A stretch of 64,000 nucleotides of DNA from Taibaiella helva (GTDB taxonomy: Bacteria; Bacteroidota; Bacteroidia; Chitinophagales; Chitinophagaceae): assembly GCF_003545695.1 (NCBI RefSeq), contig NZ_QUZZ01000004.1:186001-250000 (forward strand), written 5' to 3'. How positions within the stretch are numbered: position 1 is the first letter of the stretch; each line of letters begins with the position of its first letter. Below are positions 16,013 through 24,867 of the stretch, piece after piece. Under the pieces are notes generated by a model that saw only the letters and a program-made list of their open reading frames with translations, did no database searches and was not told the DNA's origin. The position numbers and the translations under genes were made by a program.

Positions 16013-17359
16013 ATGTTTGATAACCTCAGTGAACGGCTCGACTCGGCGTTTAAGCTCCTCAAGGGCGAAGGACGTATATCCGAGATCAATGTAGCCACTA
16101 CCGTAAAAGAAATACGCCGCGCATTGGTTGATGCCGACGTGAACTATAAGATTGCCAAGGAATTTACCGACAAGGTAAAAGACAAAGCCCTGGGCGAAAA
16201 GGTGCTGACCGCTGTATCGCCCGGCCAGCTCATGGTCAAGATCGTCAAAGACGAGCTGGCCGAGCTGATGGGTGGCACAGAAGTGGAGCTGGATCTCTCT
16301 TCCAAACCCACGATTATCCTCATCGCCGGTCTTCAGGGTTCGGGTAAAACAACCTTCTCGGGCAAGCTGGCCAATTATCTCCATAGCAAAAAGCATAAAA
16401 AACCGCTGCTGGTGGCCGGCGACGTGTACCGTCCTGCCGCGATCAACCAGCTGCATGTGCTGGGTGAGCAGATCAAAGTGCCCGTTTACAGCGAGCCGGA
16501 GAATAAAGATGTGGTACAGATTGCCCTGAATGCGATCGCCAAAGCCAAGCAGGACGGCAATGGCGTGGTGATCATCGATACGGCGGGCCGCCTGGCGGTA
16601 GACGAAGCGATGATGACCGAGGTGGCCAATATTAAAGCTGCCGTGAATCCTTCTGAGATCCTCTTTGTTGTGGATTCCATGACGGGCCAGGATGCCGTAA
16701 ATACAGCCAAGGCCTTCAACGACCGTCTCGACTTTACCGGCGTGGTGCTCACCAAGCTCGACGGCGATACCCGCGGCGGTGCGGCCCTGTCGATCAAATA
16801 CACGGTAGACAAGCCCATCAAGTTTGTAAGCATGGGCGAGAAGCTCGATACGCTCGATGTGTTCTACCCCGAGCGTATGGCCCAGCGTATACTGGGCATG
16901 GGCGACATCATATCGCTGGTAGAGCGCGCCCAGGACCAGTTTGACGAAGAAGAAGCCAAGAAGATCGAGAAAAAGATCCGGGCCAACAAATTCGATTTCG
17001 AAGATTTCAAGACCCAGCTGGGCCAGATCAAAAAGATGGGCAACATCAAAGACCTGCTGGCCATGATCCCTGGTGTGGGCAAAGCCATCAAGGATATCGA
17101 CATCAGCGACGACGCCTTCAAAGGCATTGAAGCGATGATCGATTCCATGACCCCTGCCGAACGCCGCAACCCCGATATCATTACTCCTGCGCGCCGCAAA
17201 CGTATCGCTACCGGCGCCGGTAAGGATATTTCAGAGATGAATGCATTCATGAAGCAGTTTGAGCAGATGCGTAATATGATGAAGCAAATGAACAAGTTCA
17301 AAGGGATGGGCATGGGTATGCCGGGAATGGGTATGCCCAATATGTTTGGCAAACGATAA
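16013..17359 (+). CDS. ffh: Signal recognition particle protein Ffh
   Basis: This 448-residue SRP54 GTPase binds 4.5S RNA and signal sequences and delivers ribosomes to FtsY. Domains in order: helical N domain (about 1-90), G domain with the P-loop GLQGSGKTT, DTAGR, and TKLDGDTRGGAA, then the M domain from about 300 with methionine-rich helices that end in MGMPGMGMPNMF. The length is normal. It stands alone with its own promoter and terminator. The SRP RNA gene was not found in the window. Confidence 0.98.
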   Translation: MFDNLSERLDSAFKLLKGEGRISEINVATTVKEIRRALVDADVNYKIAKEFTDKVKDKALGEKVLTAVSPGQLMVKIVKDELAELMGGTEVELDLSSKPTIILIAGLQGSGKTTFSGKLANYLHSKKHKKPLLVAGDVYRPAAINQLHVLGEQIKVPVYSEPENKDVVQIALNAIAKAKQDGNGVVIIDTAGRLAVDEAMMTEVANIKAAVNPSEILFVVDSMTGQDAVNTAKAFNDRLDFTGVVLTKLDGDTRGGAALSIKYTVDKPIKFVSMGEKLDTLDVFYPERMAQRILGMGDIISLVERAQDQFDEEEAKKIEKKIRANKFDFEDFKTQLGQIKKMGNIKDLLAMIPGVGKAIKDIDISDDAFKGIEAMIDSMTPAERRNPDIITPARRKRIATGAGKDISEMNAFMKQFEQMRNMMKQMNKFKGMGMGMPGMGMPNMFGKR

Positions 17360-17381
17360 CAACAAGCTGTAATACCTGTTG

Positions 17382-17420
17382 AACGGGAAGTTGTCCAATG
17401 GATAACCTCCCGTTTTTTTT
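17382..17420 (+). terminator. ffh terminator
   Basis: AACGGGAAGTTGTCC pairs with GGATAACCTCCCGTT (15 bp including two G-T pairs), followed by a run of eight T. Confidence 0.88.
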
Positions 17421-17751
17421 GCGCTTCTCCTTTTGGATGCGCACGATTCACTACCTGCGTTTCTAATTGCCGGCGCCCTTTTCATGCAGTGATCTCGGCC
17501 TGGAAAATATAAAATGGCGCCCGGTTCTGGCATAGTTTTTGATATAAAGAATATTCATACGAGCCTTTACCGGCCGCTCCAAAAACCACCCACTGATTGA
17601 TGCATAATTTTTTTAGAAAAAATTATGCCCGGTCGTCAATTCCCGATTTTTATTAAAAGCTGGTTATGCAAAAGAAGCCCCATCGGGGCTGTTTTGCATT
17701 TACCCATCCTATAATGATGCTATTCTGTAACATTTAAAACACATCTTCAAA
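17421..17751 (+). other. Non-coding stretch with two hairpins
   Basis: No gene is seen. Two inverted repeats stand out: a GCATAATTTTTT / AAAAAATTATGC hairpin at 17602-17628, and ATGCAAAA...GCCCC / GGGGC...TTTTGCAT at 17666-17699. The second lies about 55 bases before the T9SS gene and could be a 5' regulatory structure or a terminator. Confidence 0.5.
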
Positions 17752-18756
17752 ATGAAAAAAGCACTACTGTTACTCGCCATTCTTTCGGCATCATTAGTAA
17801 CCAGGGCTCAGAATGCCAATGCCGATCCTGCTGCAATCAATATTATTGCCAGTCCCGATACCATAGCAGTAGGTGCTACGGCAACTGTCTCCTTCACTCT
17901 CCAAAATATGGGGACGGATCCTATACCACCCGGCGGAGCTACCTGGAATATAATTTTCCCCGGAATGCTTACCGTAAACCAGGCTTCGCTCAATGGAGTA
18001 AACATGTTGTTCACCCCTGTCTGGAATGTAACTCCAGGCGTGATGACATCCCTGCTACTGGAAACTGCACAAATGTTGCCTCCTGGAATGCCTGTCACCA
18101 TAACGGTACAGGTTACCGGCGCCAATGCTGGCCAGGCGCCGCTCCAGTTGCTTGCCGAAAGCAATCCTCCCACCGGCAATACTAATGTGGCCAATGATAA
18201 TGCTGTCGGAAATATTACTGTGACACCCGCAAACCCCGTTCCTGTCGAGCTTATTTCCTTTAAAGGCTCCCTGGCTGACCATCGTACCGCCCGCCTTAGC
18301 TGGCAAACCGGCAACGCCGTACGGTTTTCACATTTCGAACTGGAACGCAGCGTGGGCGGCGCATTTGGAAAAGTAGCCACGATCCCCTACAACGGACAAT
18401 ATCAATATGAGCTTAACGATCCTATAAATGGGCAGGCCGGCAATATACTCTATCGTTTACGTATGATCGACCAGGATGGTTCTTTCCGTTTGTCTCCTGT
18501 CGTTCTTGTGCGTACGGCCTCAGTACAGGAAGGCCTGTCCCTGTATCCCAATCCTGCCGCCAACCGCCTTAGCATCAAAGGTATCAGCGCAGCCACAGCT
18601 TACAGGATCCGCACCTGGGATGGCCGCTCTGTACAAACCGGCACATTGAATGCAGATGGCGCGTCTATCGATATAAGCACTCTTCCCGCGGGTAACTATC
18701 TGGTGGAGATCGTTACAGAAGATGGGTCCAGCATCATGAAAATAGTGAAACCATAG
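17752..18756 (+). CDS. Secreted protein with T9SS type A sorting domain
   Basis: The 334-residue protein begins with the signal peptide MKKALLLLAILSASLVTRAQ. Residues of about 25-160 form an Ig-like DUF11/CARDB-type domain (IIASPDTIAVGATATVSFTLQN). A second beta region follows (VELISFKGSLADHRTARLSWQT), common upstream of sorting domains. The C-terminal 75 residues are a type A sorting domain (LSLYPNPAANRLSIKG, then LPAGNYLVEIVTEDG, ending KIVKP), which directs export by the type IX system and attachment to the cell surface. Its specific function is unknown. Confidence 0.9.
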   Translation: MKKALLLLAILSASLVTRAQNANADPAAINIIASPDTIAVGATATVSFTLQNMGTDPIPPGGATWNIIFPGMLTVNQASLNGVNMLFTPVWNVTPGVMTSLLLETAQMLPPGMPVTITVQVTGANAGQAPLQLLAESNPPTGNTNVANDNAVGNITVTPANPVPVELISFKGSLADHRTARLSWQTGNAVRFSHFELERSVGGAFGKVATIPYNGQYQYELNDPINGQAGNILYRLRMIDQDGSFRLSPVVLVRTASVQEGLSLYPNPAANRLSIKGISAATAYRIRTWDGRSVQTGTLNADGASIDISTLPAGNYLVEIVTEDGSSIMKIVKP

Positions 18757-18786
18757 AAAAACAGTATTTATGAGTAAATTGATGAA

Positions 18787-18815
18787 AAGCGGCAGCCCCG
18801 GCGGGACTGCCGCTT
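18787..18815 (+). terminator. Hairpin after the T9SS cargo gene
   Basis: AAGCGGCAG (18787-18795) pairs with CTGCCGCTT (18807-18815), extended by CCC/GGG. There is no T-run, so termination strength is uncertain. Confidence 0.55.
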
Positions 18816-18880
18816 CCACGTAGAGATTTTATCAATATAACTGTTGCATTATTTAGTGAACGACAGTTCAGCAAATTGCC

Positions 18881-18888
18881 TACATTTG
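18881..18888 (+). promoter_or_regulatory. Predicted thiolase promoter -7 box
   Basis: TACATTTG, 24 bases before the thiolase ATG. It favours the start at 18913 over the longer frame, which would begin upstream of this promoter. Confidence 0.6.
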
Positions 18889-18912
18889 CTCCGTTTCAAA
18901 AAAATTCCAATA

Positions 18913-20091
18913 ATGAAAGAAGTAGTTATCGTATCCGCAGTACGGACGCCTATAGGCAGCTGGGGCGGTTCACTGAAAGATTTTTCGGCCACGCAGCTGG
19001 GTGCTTTTGCGATCAAAGGCGCCCTGGAAAGGATCAAGCTGGACCCAAAGGAAGTTGACGACGTATTGATGGGTGCGGTAATGCAGGCCAACCTGGGACA
19101 GGCGCCCGCACGCCAGGCGGCTAAATTTGCCGGCCTGCCCGACGAAGTGAATTGCACTACAGTGAATAAAGTGTGCGCCAGCGGCATGAAAGCCATTACC
19201 CAGGGCGCGCAGGCCATTATGCTGGGCGATGCGGAAGTCGTGGTTGCCGGTGGCATGGAAAGCATGAGCAATGTACCTTTCTACAGCCCTAACCTGCGCT
19301 GGGGCAGCAAATATGGCGATGTAAAGCTGATCGACGGCCTGGCCAAAGACGGCCTTACCGATGTATACCACAACTATGCTATGGGCAATGCTGCAGAAAA
19401 TACAGCGGCAGAGATGAAGATCAGCCGTGAAGAGCAGGATGCCTTTGCAATCCAGAGCTACCAGCGCAGCCAGGCTTCTGTAAACGAAGGTCGTTTTGCC
19501 AACGAGATCGTACCGGTAGAGATACCGCAGCGCAAAGGCGATCCGGTAGTATTTGCCAAAGATGAAGAGCCCTTCAATGTAAAGTTTGACAAGATCCCGA
19601 CACTCAATTCCGCCTTCGTAAAAGGTGGTTCGGTAACGGCCGCCAATGCTTCAACCATGAACGACGGTGCCGCCGCCGTAGTGCTGATGAGCCGCGAAAA
19701 AGCGGAAGCGCTGGGCCTGAAGCCCCTCGCTGTGATCCGCGGTTATGCCGATGCTGAACAGGCTCCTGAATGGTTCACCACCTCACCCGCCAAAGCCGTT
19801 CCCAAAGCGGTAGCCAAAGCCGGTCTGAAGATGGAAAACATAGAATACTTTGAGCTGAACGAAGCCTTCAGCGTGGTCGGCCTGGCCAACTGTGAGCTGA
19901 TGAAGCTGAAGCCGGAGCAGGTCAATGTGAACGGCGGGGCCGTTTCCCTGGGTCACCCCCTGGGCGCCAGCGGAGCCCGCATCATCGTTACCCTGCTGAA
20001 TGTACTGGAACAAAAGAATGCCAAGATCGGCGCTGCAGGTATCTGCAACGGCGGCGGCGGCGCCAGCGCCGTTGTGATCGAAAGGTTATAA
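18913..20091 (+). CDS. Acetyl-CoA C-acyltransferase (thiolase)
   Basis: This 392-residue thiolase either condenses two acetyl-CoA or cleaves 3-ketoacyl-CoA in beta-oxidation. The nucleophilic cysteine is in NKVCASGMKA (about residue 88). The catalytic His is in GGAVSLGHPLGASGAR and the second Cys in GICNGGGGAS, with ELNEAFSV between. The start at 18913 gives the usual MKEVVIVSAVRTPIG. Whether it is biosynthetic (AtoB-like) or degradative (FadA-like) cannot be decided from sequence alone. A 3-hydroxyacyl-CoA dehydrogenase gene at 45.4-46.4 kb could serve the same pathway. Confidence 0.95.
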   Translation: MKEVVIVSAVRTPIGSWGGSLKDFSATQLGAFAIKGALERIKLDPKEVDDVLMGAVMQANLGQAPARQAAKFAGLPDEVNCTTVNKVCASGMKAITQGAQAIMLGDAEVVVAGGMESMSNVPFYSPNLRWGSKYGDVKLIDGLAKDGLTDVYHNYAMGNAAENTAAEMKISREEQDAFAIQSYQRSQASVNEGRFANEIVPVEIPQRKGDPVVFAKDEEPFNVKFDKIPTLNSAFVKGGSVTAANASTMNDGAAAVVLMSREKAEALGLKPLAVIRGYADAEQAPEWFTTSPAKAVPKAVAKAGLKMENIEYFELNEAFSVVGLANCELMKLKPEQVNVNGGAVSLGHPLGASGARIIVTLLNVLEQKNAKIGAAGICNGGGGASAVVIERL

Positions 20092-20106
20092 TCGCGCTGC
20101 AATATT

Positions 20107-20144
20107 CAAAAGGAAAAGCTGCCCCGGGGCAGCTTTTCCTTTTG
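20107..20144 (+). terminator. Loopless palindromic terminator after the thiolase gene
   Basis: A perfect 38-bp palindrome (19-bp arms, centre CCCC|GGGG) with a T-rich 3' arm, 16 bases after the stop codon. Confidence 0.82.
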
Positions 20145-20398
20145 ACAGACAGGCCATAGCGCTACGGATATACCCGGGTGCTGTACGGATTTATACGGCG
20201 CTGCTGCACATCTTAAAACGCCGCCGGCTACTGCTGTCCCGCCTTTATCTTTGCCGCGGCCGCTTATCCCCGGATACGGGGATAAGCCTTATAAAGACAG
20301 CATTTTACCTTTGCATCAATTCCTCATTTTCCTTAAGCCTATCCGCAATCATCCTTTATATTTGCGACTATTTTAAACCCAAACCTACCCTTTTATCT
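20145..20398 (+). promoter_or_regulatory. Promoter region of the gene at 20399 with two -7 boxes
   Basis: No gene is seen in this stretch. TACCTTTG at 20306-20313 and TATATTTG at 20357-20364 both fit TAnnTTTG. The second, 35 bases before the ATG, is the better placed. Confidence 0.5.
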
Positions 20399-21106
20399 AT
20401 GCAACCCTTTCTCCCTGCCGCCCTCCTGGGCGCATTGCTTTATGTCCAACCCTTAACCGCGCAAGAGTACTCCCCCAACCGCTGGAAAGAAAGCTCCCGG
20501 CTGAACCAGGACCAGCAGGAAGTCCGGTACACCGATACCGTATGGCTTAATACCACTGACCGCCAGGTGATCGATGTGGTGATCGGCGGCTATGCCTACC
20601 GTGGCACCGTGGCCGGCGATTCGATCGACGTTAAAAAACGGACTTTTCATGTCGCAAAAAATGAGCCGGAAGAAATACGGCTGCAGTTCGGCAAGCTGAC
20701 CCATATTTTCACAAGGGCGCCGAAAGACATGACCGGCGCTGATGCTGATGCCTTTACTGCCGAAAATGCCATTCCTGCTGAACCGGTATACAAGATCAAC
20801 GGAAAGCAATTGCCCGGCATATGGCGCCTGTACAAAAAAGTATTGCGCGAAGGCGCTGAAGCCGACATCAGCAAGATCCAGTATCCCAAGAAGATCCATT
20901 TCTACAGCAAGCCGGTGAAAGGGACCAGGGGCGCCATGCTTACTGCCGCCAACCTGGAGTATAAAGTAAAAGAGATCAAAGGGCCGGAGATTAAAGTCCT
21001 TACTACACTTAACCAGCCCCTGGGCTTTAAGGTGCTGAGACAAACCCCGTTCGAGCTCCTGCTCGAAGATGAGCACCAGGCCATTTACTTTTTCAAAAAG
21101 TATTAA
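20399..21106 (+). CDS. Secreted protein of unknown function
   Basis: The 235-residue protein has the signal peptide MQPFLPAALLGALLYVQPLTAQ. The mature part holds no family motif that I recognise. The middle (GKQLPGIWRLYKKVLREGAEADISKIQYPKKIHFYS) resembles lipocalin-like or DUF-type periplasmic proteins of Bacteroidota only in general form. It is flanked by its own promoter and a terminator shared with the convergent DUF1345 gene, so it is a single-gene unit. Confidence 0.65.
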   Translation: MQPFLPAALLGALLYVQPLTAQEYSPNRWKESSRLNQDQQEVRYTDTVWLNTTDRQVIDVVIGGYAYRGTVAGDSIDVKKRTFHVAKNEPEEIRLQFGKLTHIFTRAPKDMTGADADAFTAENAIPAEPVYKINGKQLPGIWRLYKKVLREGAEADISKIQYPKKIHFYSKPVKGTRGAMLTAANLEYKVKEIKGPEIKVLTTLNQPLGFKVLRQTPFELLLEDEHQAIYFFKKY

Positions 21107-21125
21107 GGCAGAAGGCCTTTCTGTG

Positions 21126-21165
21126 AAACAGCTGCGGGCCTTGCCACGCACGGCCTGCAGCTGTT
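21126..21165. terminator. Bidirectional terminator between convergent genes
   Basis: AAACAGCTGC-GGCC pairs with GGCC-GCAGCTGTTT (one bulge or mismatch on each side) around an 11-base loop. It lies between the stop codons of the genes at 20399 and 21172. Confidence 0.7.
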
Positions 21166-21171
21166 TATGGC

Positions 21172-21834
21172 TTAGCCGGAGAGACCGGCGATCACATTGA
21201 TCGTGAGCGCCACAATAACCGTATTGAAAGCAAAAGCGATAAGGCTGTGCAGCAAAGCCAGCCGGCGCAGGCGCCGTGTGCTGATGGCAACATCCGACAC
21301 CTGGAAGGTCATGCCCAGCACAAAAGAGAAGTAGGCAAAATCGAGGAAATCAGGCGGCTGATCGCCCGGGAAAATGAGCCCGCCGGCATGCTTGTTTTTA
21401 TCCTCCTTATGATCGGCGTAATAGATATGCGCATAACGACCGGCAAATACGGTATGTACCAATCCCCAGGACAGGATCATGCCCGCAAAAGCAATTGCCA
21501 GCGGTAATACAGCCGTCTCCCCACCTGCTTTCCGGTTCAGCACGAGCAGGATAACGGCCAGGAAAGCCGCCAGCGTGGCGACCAGGGCAATGATGAAGAC
21601 CACCACACGGCCTTCGTCCTGGCTGCGTGCCTCTTTGCGTATTTCCTTAGGCGCTATGGTGAAGAACGTGATCCAGTTCAAGGCCAGGAAACAGGCACAG
21701 AAAGTGTCCCAGGATGCCAGGAAATGCAGGAGGACCTTATGGGGCCAAAGCAGGAGCAAGGCATAGCAGGCTACGCCGGTGATCAGGCTGACGATCAGCT
21801 TTTTGGGGGCACTTAGCCGGTTAATGGATGACAT
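21172..21834 (-). CDS. DUF1345 membrane protein
   Basis: The 220-residue protein has five or six transmembrane helices. The family core is DFLDFAYFSFVLGMTFQVSDVAIST, preceded by AIAFAGMILSWGLVHTVFAGRYAHIYY and followed by LRRLALLHSLIAFAFNTVIVALTIN. DUF1345 proteins are inner-membrane proteins of unknown function. It is divergent from plsY, 98 bases away. Confidence 0.88.
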   Translation of the reverse strand: MSSINRLSAPKKLIVSLITGVACYALLLLWPHKVLLHFLASWDTFCACFLALNWITFFTIAPKEIRKEARSQDEGRVVVFIIALVATLAAFLAVILLVLNRKAGGETAVLPLAIAFAGMILSWGLVHTVFAGRYAHIYYADHKEDKNKHAGGLIFPGDQPPDFLDFAYFSFVLGMTFQVSDVAISTRRLRRLALLHSLIAFAFNTVIVALTINVIAGLSG

Positions 21835-21897
21835 ATGCTGAATTGTAATCCTAAGGTAATGATTTTGAGATTACGAGGAATTGCTGAAATAGTTTCT

Positions 21898-21905
21898 TAT
21901 ATTTG
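21898..21905 (+). promoter_or_regulatory. Predicted plsY promoter -7 box
   Basis: TATATTTG fits the consensus, 27 bases before the plsY start codon. Confidence 0.6.
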
Positions 21906-21932
21906 CCGCTTCCAATAACGACTTAACGGTAA

Positions 21933-22562
21933 ATGAATATCATATTCCTTTTAACGCTTGCATATTTGATCGGGTCAATTCCTACCGCAGTTTGGGTGAG
22001 TAAACGGATTTACGGACTGGACATCAGAGATCATGGCAGCGGGAATGCCGGCGCGACCAATACGTTCAGGGTGCTCGGCAAAAAAGCAGGCATCGGCGTT
22101 ATGCTGGTCGATATGCTCAAAGGCTTTGCAGCAGTATACCTCTCTTATCTTTCTGTCCATAGTCCCGGTTCCGAGCAAATGACCAATCTCCAGGTAGGTC
22201 TGGGTCTCTGCGCAGTAGTTGGTCATATTTTCCCGATATGGGCCGGCTTCAGGGGCGGTAAAGGCATTGCTACCTTGTTCGGAATGATCCTTGCTATACA
22301 TCCTATCGTCGCCGTCAGCCTGGTGGCTGTGTTCCTGGTAATGCTGTTCCTGACCCGCTACGTGTCGCTCAGCTCTATGGCCGCCAGCGTGGCTTTCCCT
22401 GTACTGATCCTTTTTATTTTTAAAGATCAGGCGCCCGAAATGTCCTACAAGCTTTTTGCTATTGCAACGGCCTGTATGGTCGTGCTCACGCATCATAAGA
22501 ACATCAGCAGGCTCCTTGCCGGCAATGAAAGTAAGGTAAAGCTAACCAAACGCAACAAATAA
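21933..22562 (+). CDS. plsY: Glycerol-3-phosphate acyltransferase PlsY
   Basis: The 209-residue membrane enzyme acylates glycerol-3-phosphate at sn-1 using acyl-phosphate, the first step of phospholipid synthesis. Motif 1 is SIPTAVWVSK followed by DIRDHGSGNAGATNTFRVLGK; motif 2 is GHIFPIWAGFRGGKGIAT; motif 3 is THHKNISRLLAGNE. Five transmembrane helices are visible. It is a single-gene unit with its own promoter and terminator; plsX is not in the window. Confidence 0.97.
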   Translation: MNIIFLLTLAYLIGSIPTAVWVSKRIYGLDIRDHGSGNAGATNTFRVLGKKAGIGVMLVDMLKGFAAVYLSYLSVHSPGSEQMTNLQVGLGLCAVVGHIFPIWAGFRGGKGIATLFGMILAIHPIVAVSLVAVFLVMLFLTRYVSLSSMAASVAFPVLILFIFKDQAPEMSYKLFAIATACMVVLTHHKNISRLLAGNESKVKLTKRNK

Positions 22563-22585
22563 CGCAGTCCTGTTCCTGATCAGAT

Positions 22586-22636
22586 CAGACAGAATAAAAA
22601 AAGCTTTCCCCGGGAAAGCTTTTTTTATTCTGTCTG
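22586..22636. terminator. 51-bp palindromic bidirectional terminator
   Basis: Perfect 25-bp arms (22586-22610 and 22612-22636) with one centre base contain an A7 and a T7 run, so the structure works in both directions. It lies between the convergent plsY and heavy-metal-domain genes. Confidence 0.88.
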
Positions 22637-22650
22637 GAAGATTGTCTCCT

Positions 22651-22998
22651 TTAGTCCCGCTTGCAGCAGTCATCCCATTGCTCGTAAACTTTGGCATTGC
22701 CTTTAAGCCCATCAGCATCGAAGCCCGCAGCAGCAATGGCTTCCCTGATCTGGTCCGGTGTGGCTTTATCGGCGTTGTAGATCACTCCAATGGTTTTACT
22801 GCCGGCGTCAATATCCATCCGCTTCACGCCTTTAACCCCGTATACAGCGGTCTCCAGGCGCTTGCCGCAGCTTTCGCACTTCTGGCAATGGTCGCAGTAG
22901 ATTGATGCTTTCACTTTGATCCGGGTGATCTTGTTCCCCGCCTGCACAGAAAAAGCTATGCCCAGGATACCGGTCAACAGGAAGAATATTTTTTTCAT
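22651..22998 (-). CDS. Periplasmic heavy-metal-associated (HMA) domain protein
   Basis: The 115-residue protein has a signal peptide (MKKIFFLLTGILGIAFSVQA) and one HMA-like ferredoxin fold (ASIYC...VYGVKGVKRMDIDAGSKTIGVIYNADKATPDQIREAIAAAGFDAD). The usual GMxCxxC loop is replaced by YCDHCQKCESCG, a run of four cysteines at 35, 38, 41 and 44 in CxxCxxCxxC spacing. The C-terminus adds a CC pair (WDDCCKRD). It probably binds Cu or another soft metal outside the cytoplasm. No metal ATPase gene adjoins it. Confidence 0.85.
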   Translation of the reverse strand: MKKIFFLLTGILGIAFSVQAGNKITRIKVKASIYCDHCQKCESCGKRLETAVYGVKGVKRMDIDAGSKTIGVIYNADKATPDQIREAIAAAGFDADGLKGNAKVYEQWDDCCKRD

Positions 22999-23211
22999 AA
23001 TAAGCTCATCCTTTTTTGCTAAGATAGCCAGAAACCGACAACTGGCGGCAATGGGTCCCCCAATCCAGCTATTTTTCCGGATACTTATCCCCGGCTATGT
23101 AACGTTTACATACTGGTTTCATTTATTTTCATTACTTTGGCTCTGTCCTATCCCTTTATTTTGAACCTATATACTGCTCTAAATGTTCACACTCCAGCAA
23201 AACATGTCAAA

Positions 23212-24024
23212 ATGAAGCCTAATTCTTTTTTTTCCGCTGTGGCCCTGTCCGGCCTTTTGTTCCTGCCTGCGCTGCAAGGCTGCTATAAAAACCCGGTTAC
23301 CGGCCGTTCTTCCCTCAACCTGGTCGACGATGGTACCATCAATAGCCTTTCCGCACAACAATACACCACCTTCCTGTCGCAGAACAAGCCTATAGCCGGC
23401 AATGATGCGGAAATGGTAAAACGGGTGGGCAACAGGCTCGCCGCGGCCATCAATCAATACTTTGCAGGCAAAGGACAAAGCAATGTGCTGGCAGGCTATA
23501 AATGGGAGTTTAACCTCGTCAATTCCAAAGAGGCCAATGCCTGGTGTATGCCTGGCGGTAAAGTGGTCGTCTATTCGGGCATCTTACCTATTACCAGAAC
23601 CGAAGCAGGATTGGCTGTAGTCATGGGTCATGAGATCGCCCATGCCATTGCCAAGCACGGGGCCGAGCGCATGAGCCAGGGGCTGGTGCAGCAGCTCGGC
23701 GGTGTTGCCGTAGCTGTCGCTGTTTCCAGCAAACCTGCCGAAACCCAGGCGCTCTACAATTCTGCATACGGCGTGGCATCCAATGTGGGCGGCATTCTGC
23801 CTTTCTCCCGGAAGCATGAAAGCGAAGCCGATGAAATGGGCCTTATCTTTATGGCCATGGCCGGGTACGATCCCAATGAAGCTGTAAGCTTCTGGCAGCG
23901 CATGGCGGCCCAGGGAGGCTCCAAGCCGCCCGAGCTGCTGAGCACCCACCCCAGCGACCAGACCCGCATCAACAACATTAAAAGCCAGATACCGAAAGCG
24001 ATGCAGTACTATAAAAAACCATAA
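23212..24024 (+). CDS. M48-family metalloprotease lipoprotein (LoiP/BepA-like)
   Basis: From the ATG at 23212 the protein has 270 residues. The lipoprotein signal ends LPALQGC, with the lipidated Cys at about residue 23. The zinc protease motif is VVMGHEIAHAIAKHG (HExxH) and the third ligand lies in RKHESEADEMGL. The family acts in quality control of outer-membrane proteins. The upstream frame extension (26 codons) is rejected because it buries the signal peptide. The next gene begins four bases after the stop, so the two are co-transcribed. Confidence 0.93.
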   Translation: MKPNSFFSAVALSGLLFLPALQGCYKNPVTGRSSLNLVDDGTINSLSAQQYTTFLSQNKPIAGNDAEMVKRVGNRLAAAINQYFAGKGQSNVLAGYKWEFNLVNSKEANAWCMPGGKVVVYSGILPITRTEAGLAVVMGHEIAHAIAKHGAERMSQGLVQQLGGVAVAVAVSSKPAETQALYNSAYGVASNVGGILPFSRKHESEADEMGLIFMAMAGYDPNEAVSFWQRMAAQGGSKPPELLSTHPSDQTRINNIKSQIPKAMQYYKKP

Positions 24025-24028
24025 CCTC

Positions 24029-24697
24029 GTGCACCCTTTTTTCAAAGTTTCACCTGTAAAAAGAGCTTTAAGCTACCTGATACCCGTAACTATTGCCAGC
24101 ACCCCGGGTAGCCGGACCAAATTCCTGGAGTTCATCCTTTACCGCAACCAGTGGCAGCTGGCTACGGAAGAGGCGCTTTATTCCGACGGCAATCGCTATC
24201 AGCCCTTCCGCATTGCCTTTAAGAACCTGCCCAAAAGCAAGCTGCTGGCGGTTTCCGACTGTCTTATACTGGGCACCGGCCTGGGCAGTATTGTGCAGAT
24301 ACTGAAAGAAAAGTACAAGCTTATGCCGCGCTTCACCCTGGTAGAATATGATGAGCAGATATTGAAATGGGCGCTTGAAAATCTTTCTGCCTTAGGCGTA
24401 CATAATCTCGATCCGCAATGTATCAACGCAGCAGAATTTGTCAAAAAAGACAAGCGCCGTTACGATATGGTATGCGTTGATATCTTCAATGGCCGCGAGG
24501 TACCGTCCCTCTTCACGGAGCGGGAGTTCCTGGTCAACAGCAAGCGCCTGCTGAAGCCCGGTGGTATCTGGATCATGAATTATATCGTCAACGATGAAGT
24601 GGAGCTGTATCAATACCTGAGCAATGTCAAAAGCATTTTCAGCAATGTAGATGTGATCGAAAAAGAGCAGAACAGGATATTGATCGCTGTGGGATAG
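24029..24697 (+). CDS. Spermidine-synthase-like SAM-dependent methyltransferase fold protein
   Basis: The protein has 222 residues and starts with GTG four bases after the protease gene. The Rossmann motif is CLILGTGLGSIVQIL, followed by FTLVEYDEQILKWA and the acidic motif YDMVCVDIFNGREVPSLFTEREFL. The last resembles the gate loop of spermidine synthases and SpeE-like methyltransferases. It lacks the usual N-terminal SpeE domain and the GGGDG motif, so an aminopropyl transferase role is doubtful. Substrate unknown. No in-frame ATG lies near the start. Confidence 0.78.
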   Translation: MHPFFKVSPVKRALSYLIPVTIASTPGSRTKFLEFILYRNQWQLATEEALYSDGNRYQPFRIAFKNLPKSKLLAVSDCLILGTGLGSIVQILKEKYKLMPRFTLVEYDEQILKWALENLSALGVHNLDPQCINAAEFVKKDKRRYDMVCVDIFNGREVPSLFTEREFLVNSKRLLKPGGIWIMNYIVNDEVELYQYLSNVKSIFSNVDVIEKEQNRILIAVG

Positions 24698-24702
24698 AGA
24701 TT

Positions 24703-24744
24703 AGGTATTAGATGCTAGATATTAGATATTAGATATTAGATTCG
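24703..24744. repeat. Short AT-rich tandem repeat
   Basis: Imperfect copies of the nine-base unit TTAGATATTA/TAGATATTA stand in a row between the methyltransferase gene and the sigma-factor terminator. No other function is seen. Confidence 0.55.
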
Positions 24745-24799
24745 GGATGTAAGACCTGATACCTGATACTATCAGCCAACTCACCTCCTGCCCACTAAT

Positions 24800-24829
24800 A
24801 AAAAAGCGCCCGTTGCCGGACGCTTTTTT
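24800..24829. terminator. Bidirectional terminator beside the sigma gene
   Basis: AAAAAAGCGCCCG and CGGACGCTTTTTT pair over 13 bp with one mismatch and a four-base loop. A-run and T-run on the two sides suit both converging genes. Confidence 0.8.
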
Positions 24830-24867
24830 AATTTCCTATGTTGTCTGTTTGTTTTGAGGGAATGCTT

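Noticed and set aside
24029-24697. True spermidine synthase
   Set aside because: The N-terminal SpeE domain and the GGGDG motif are missing; only the methyltransferase-like fold is supported.
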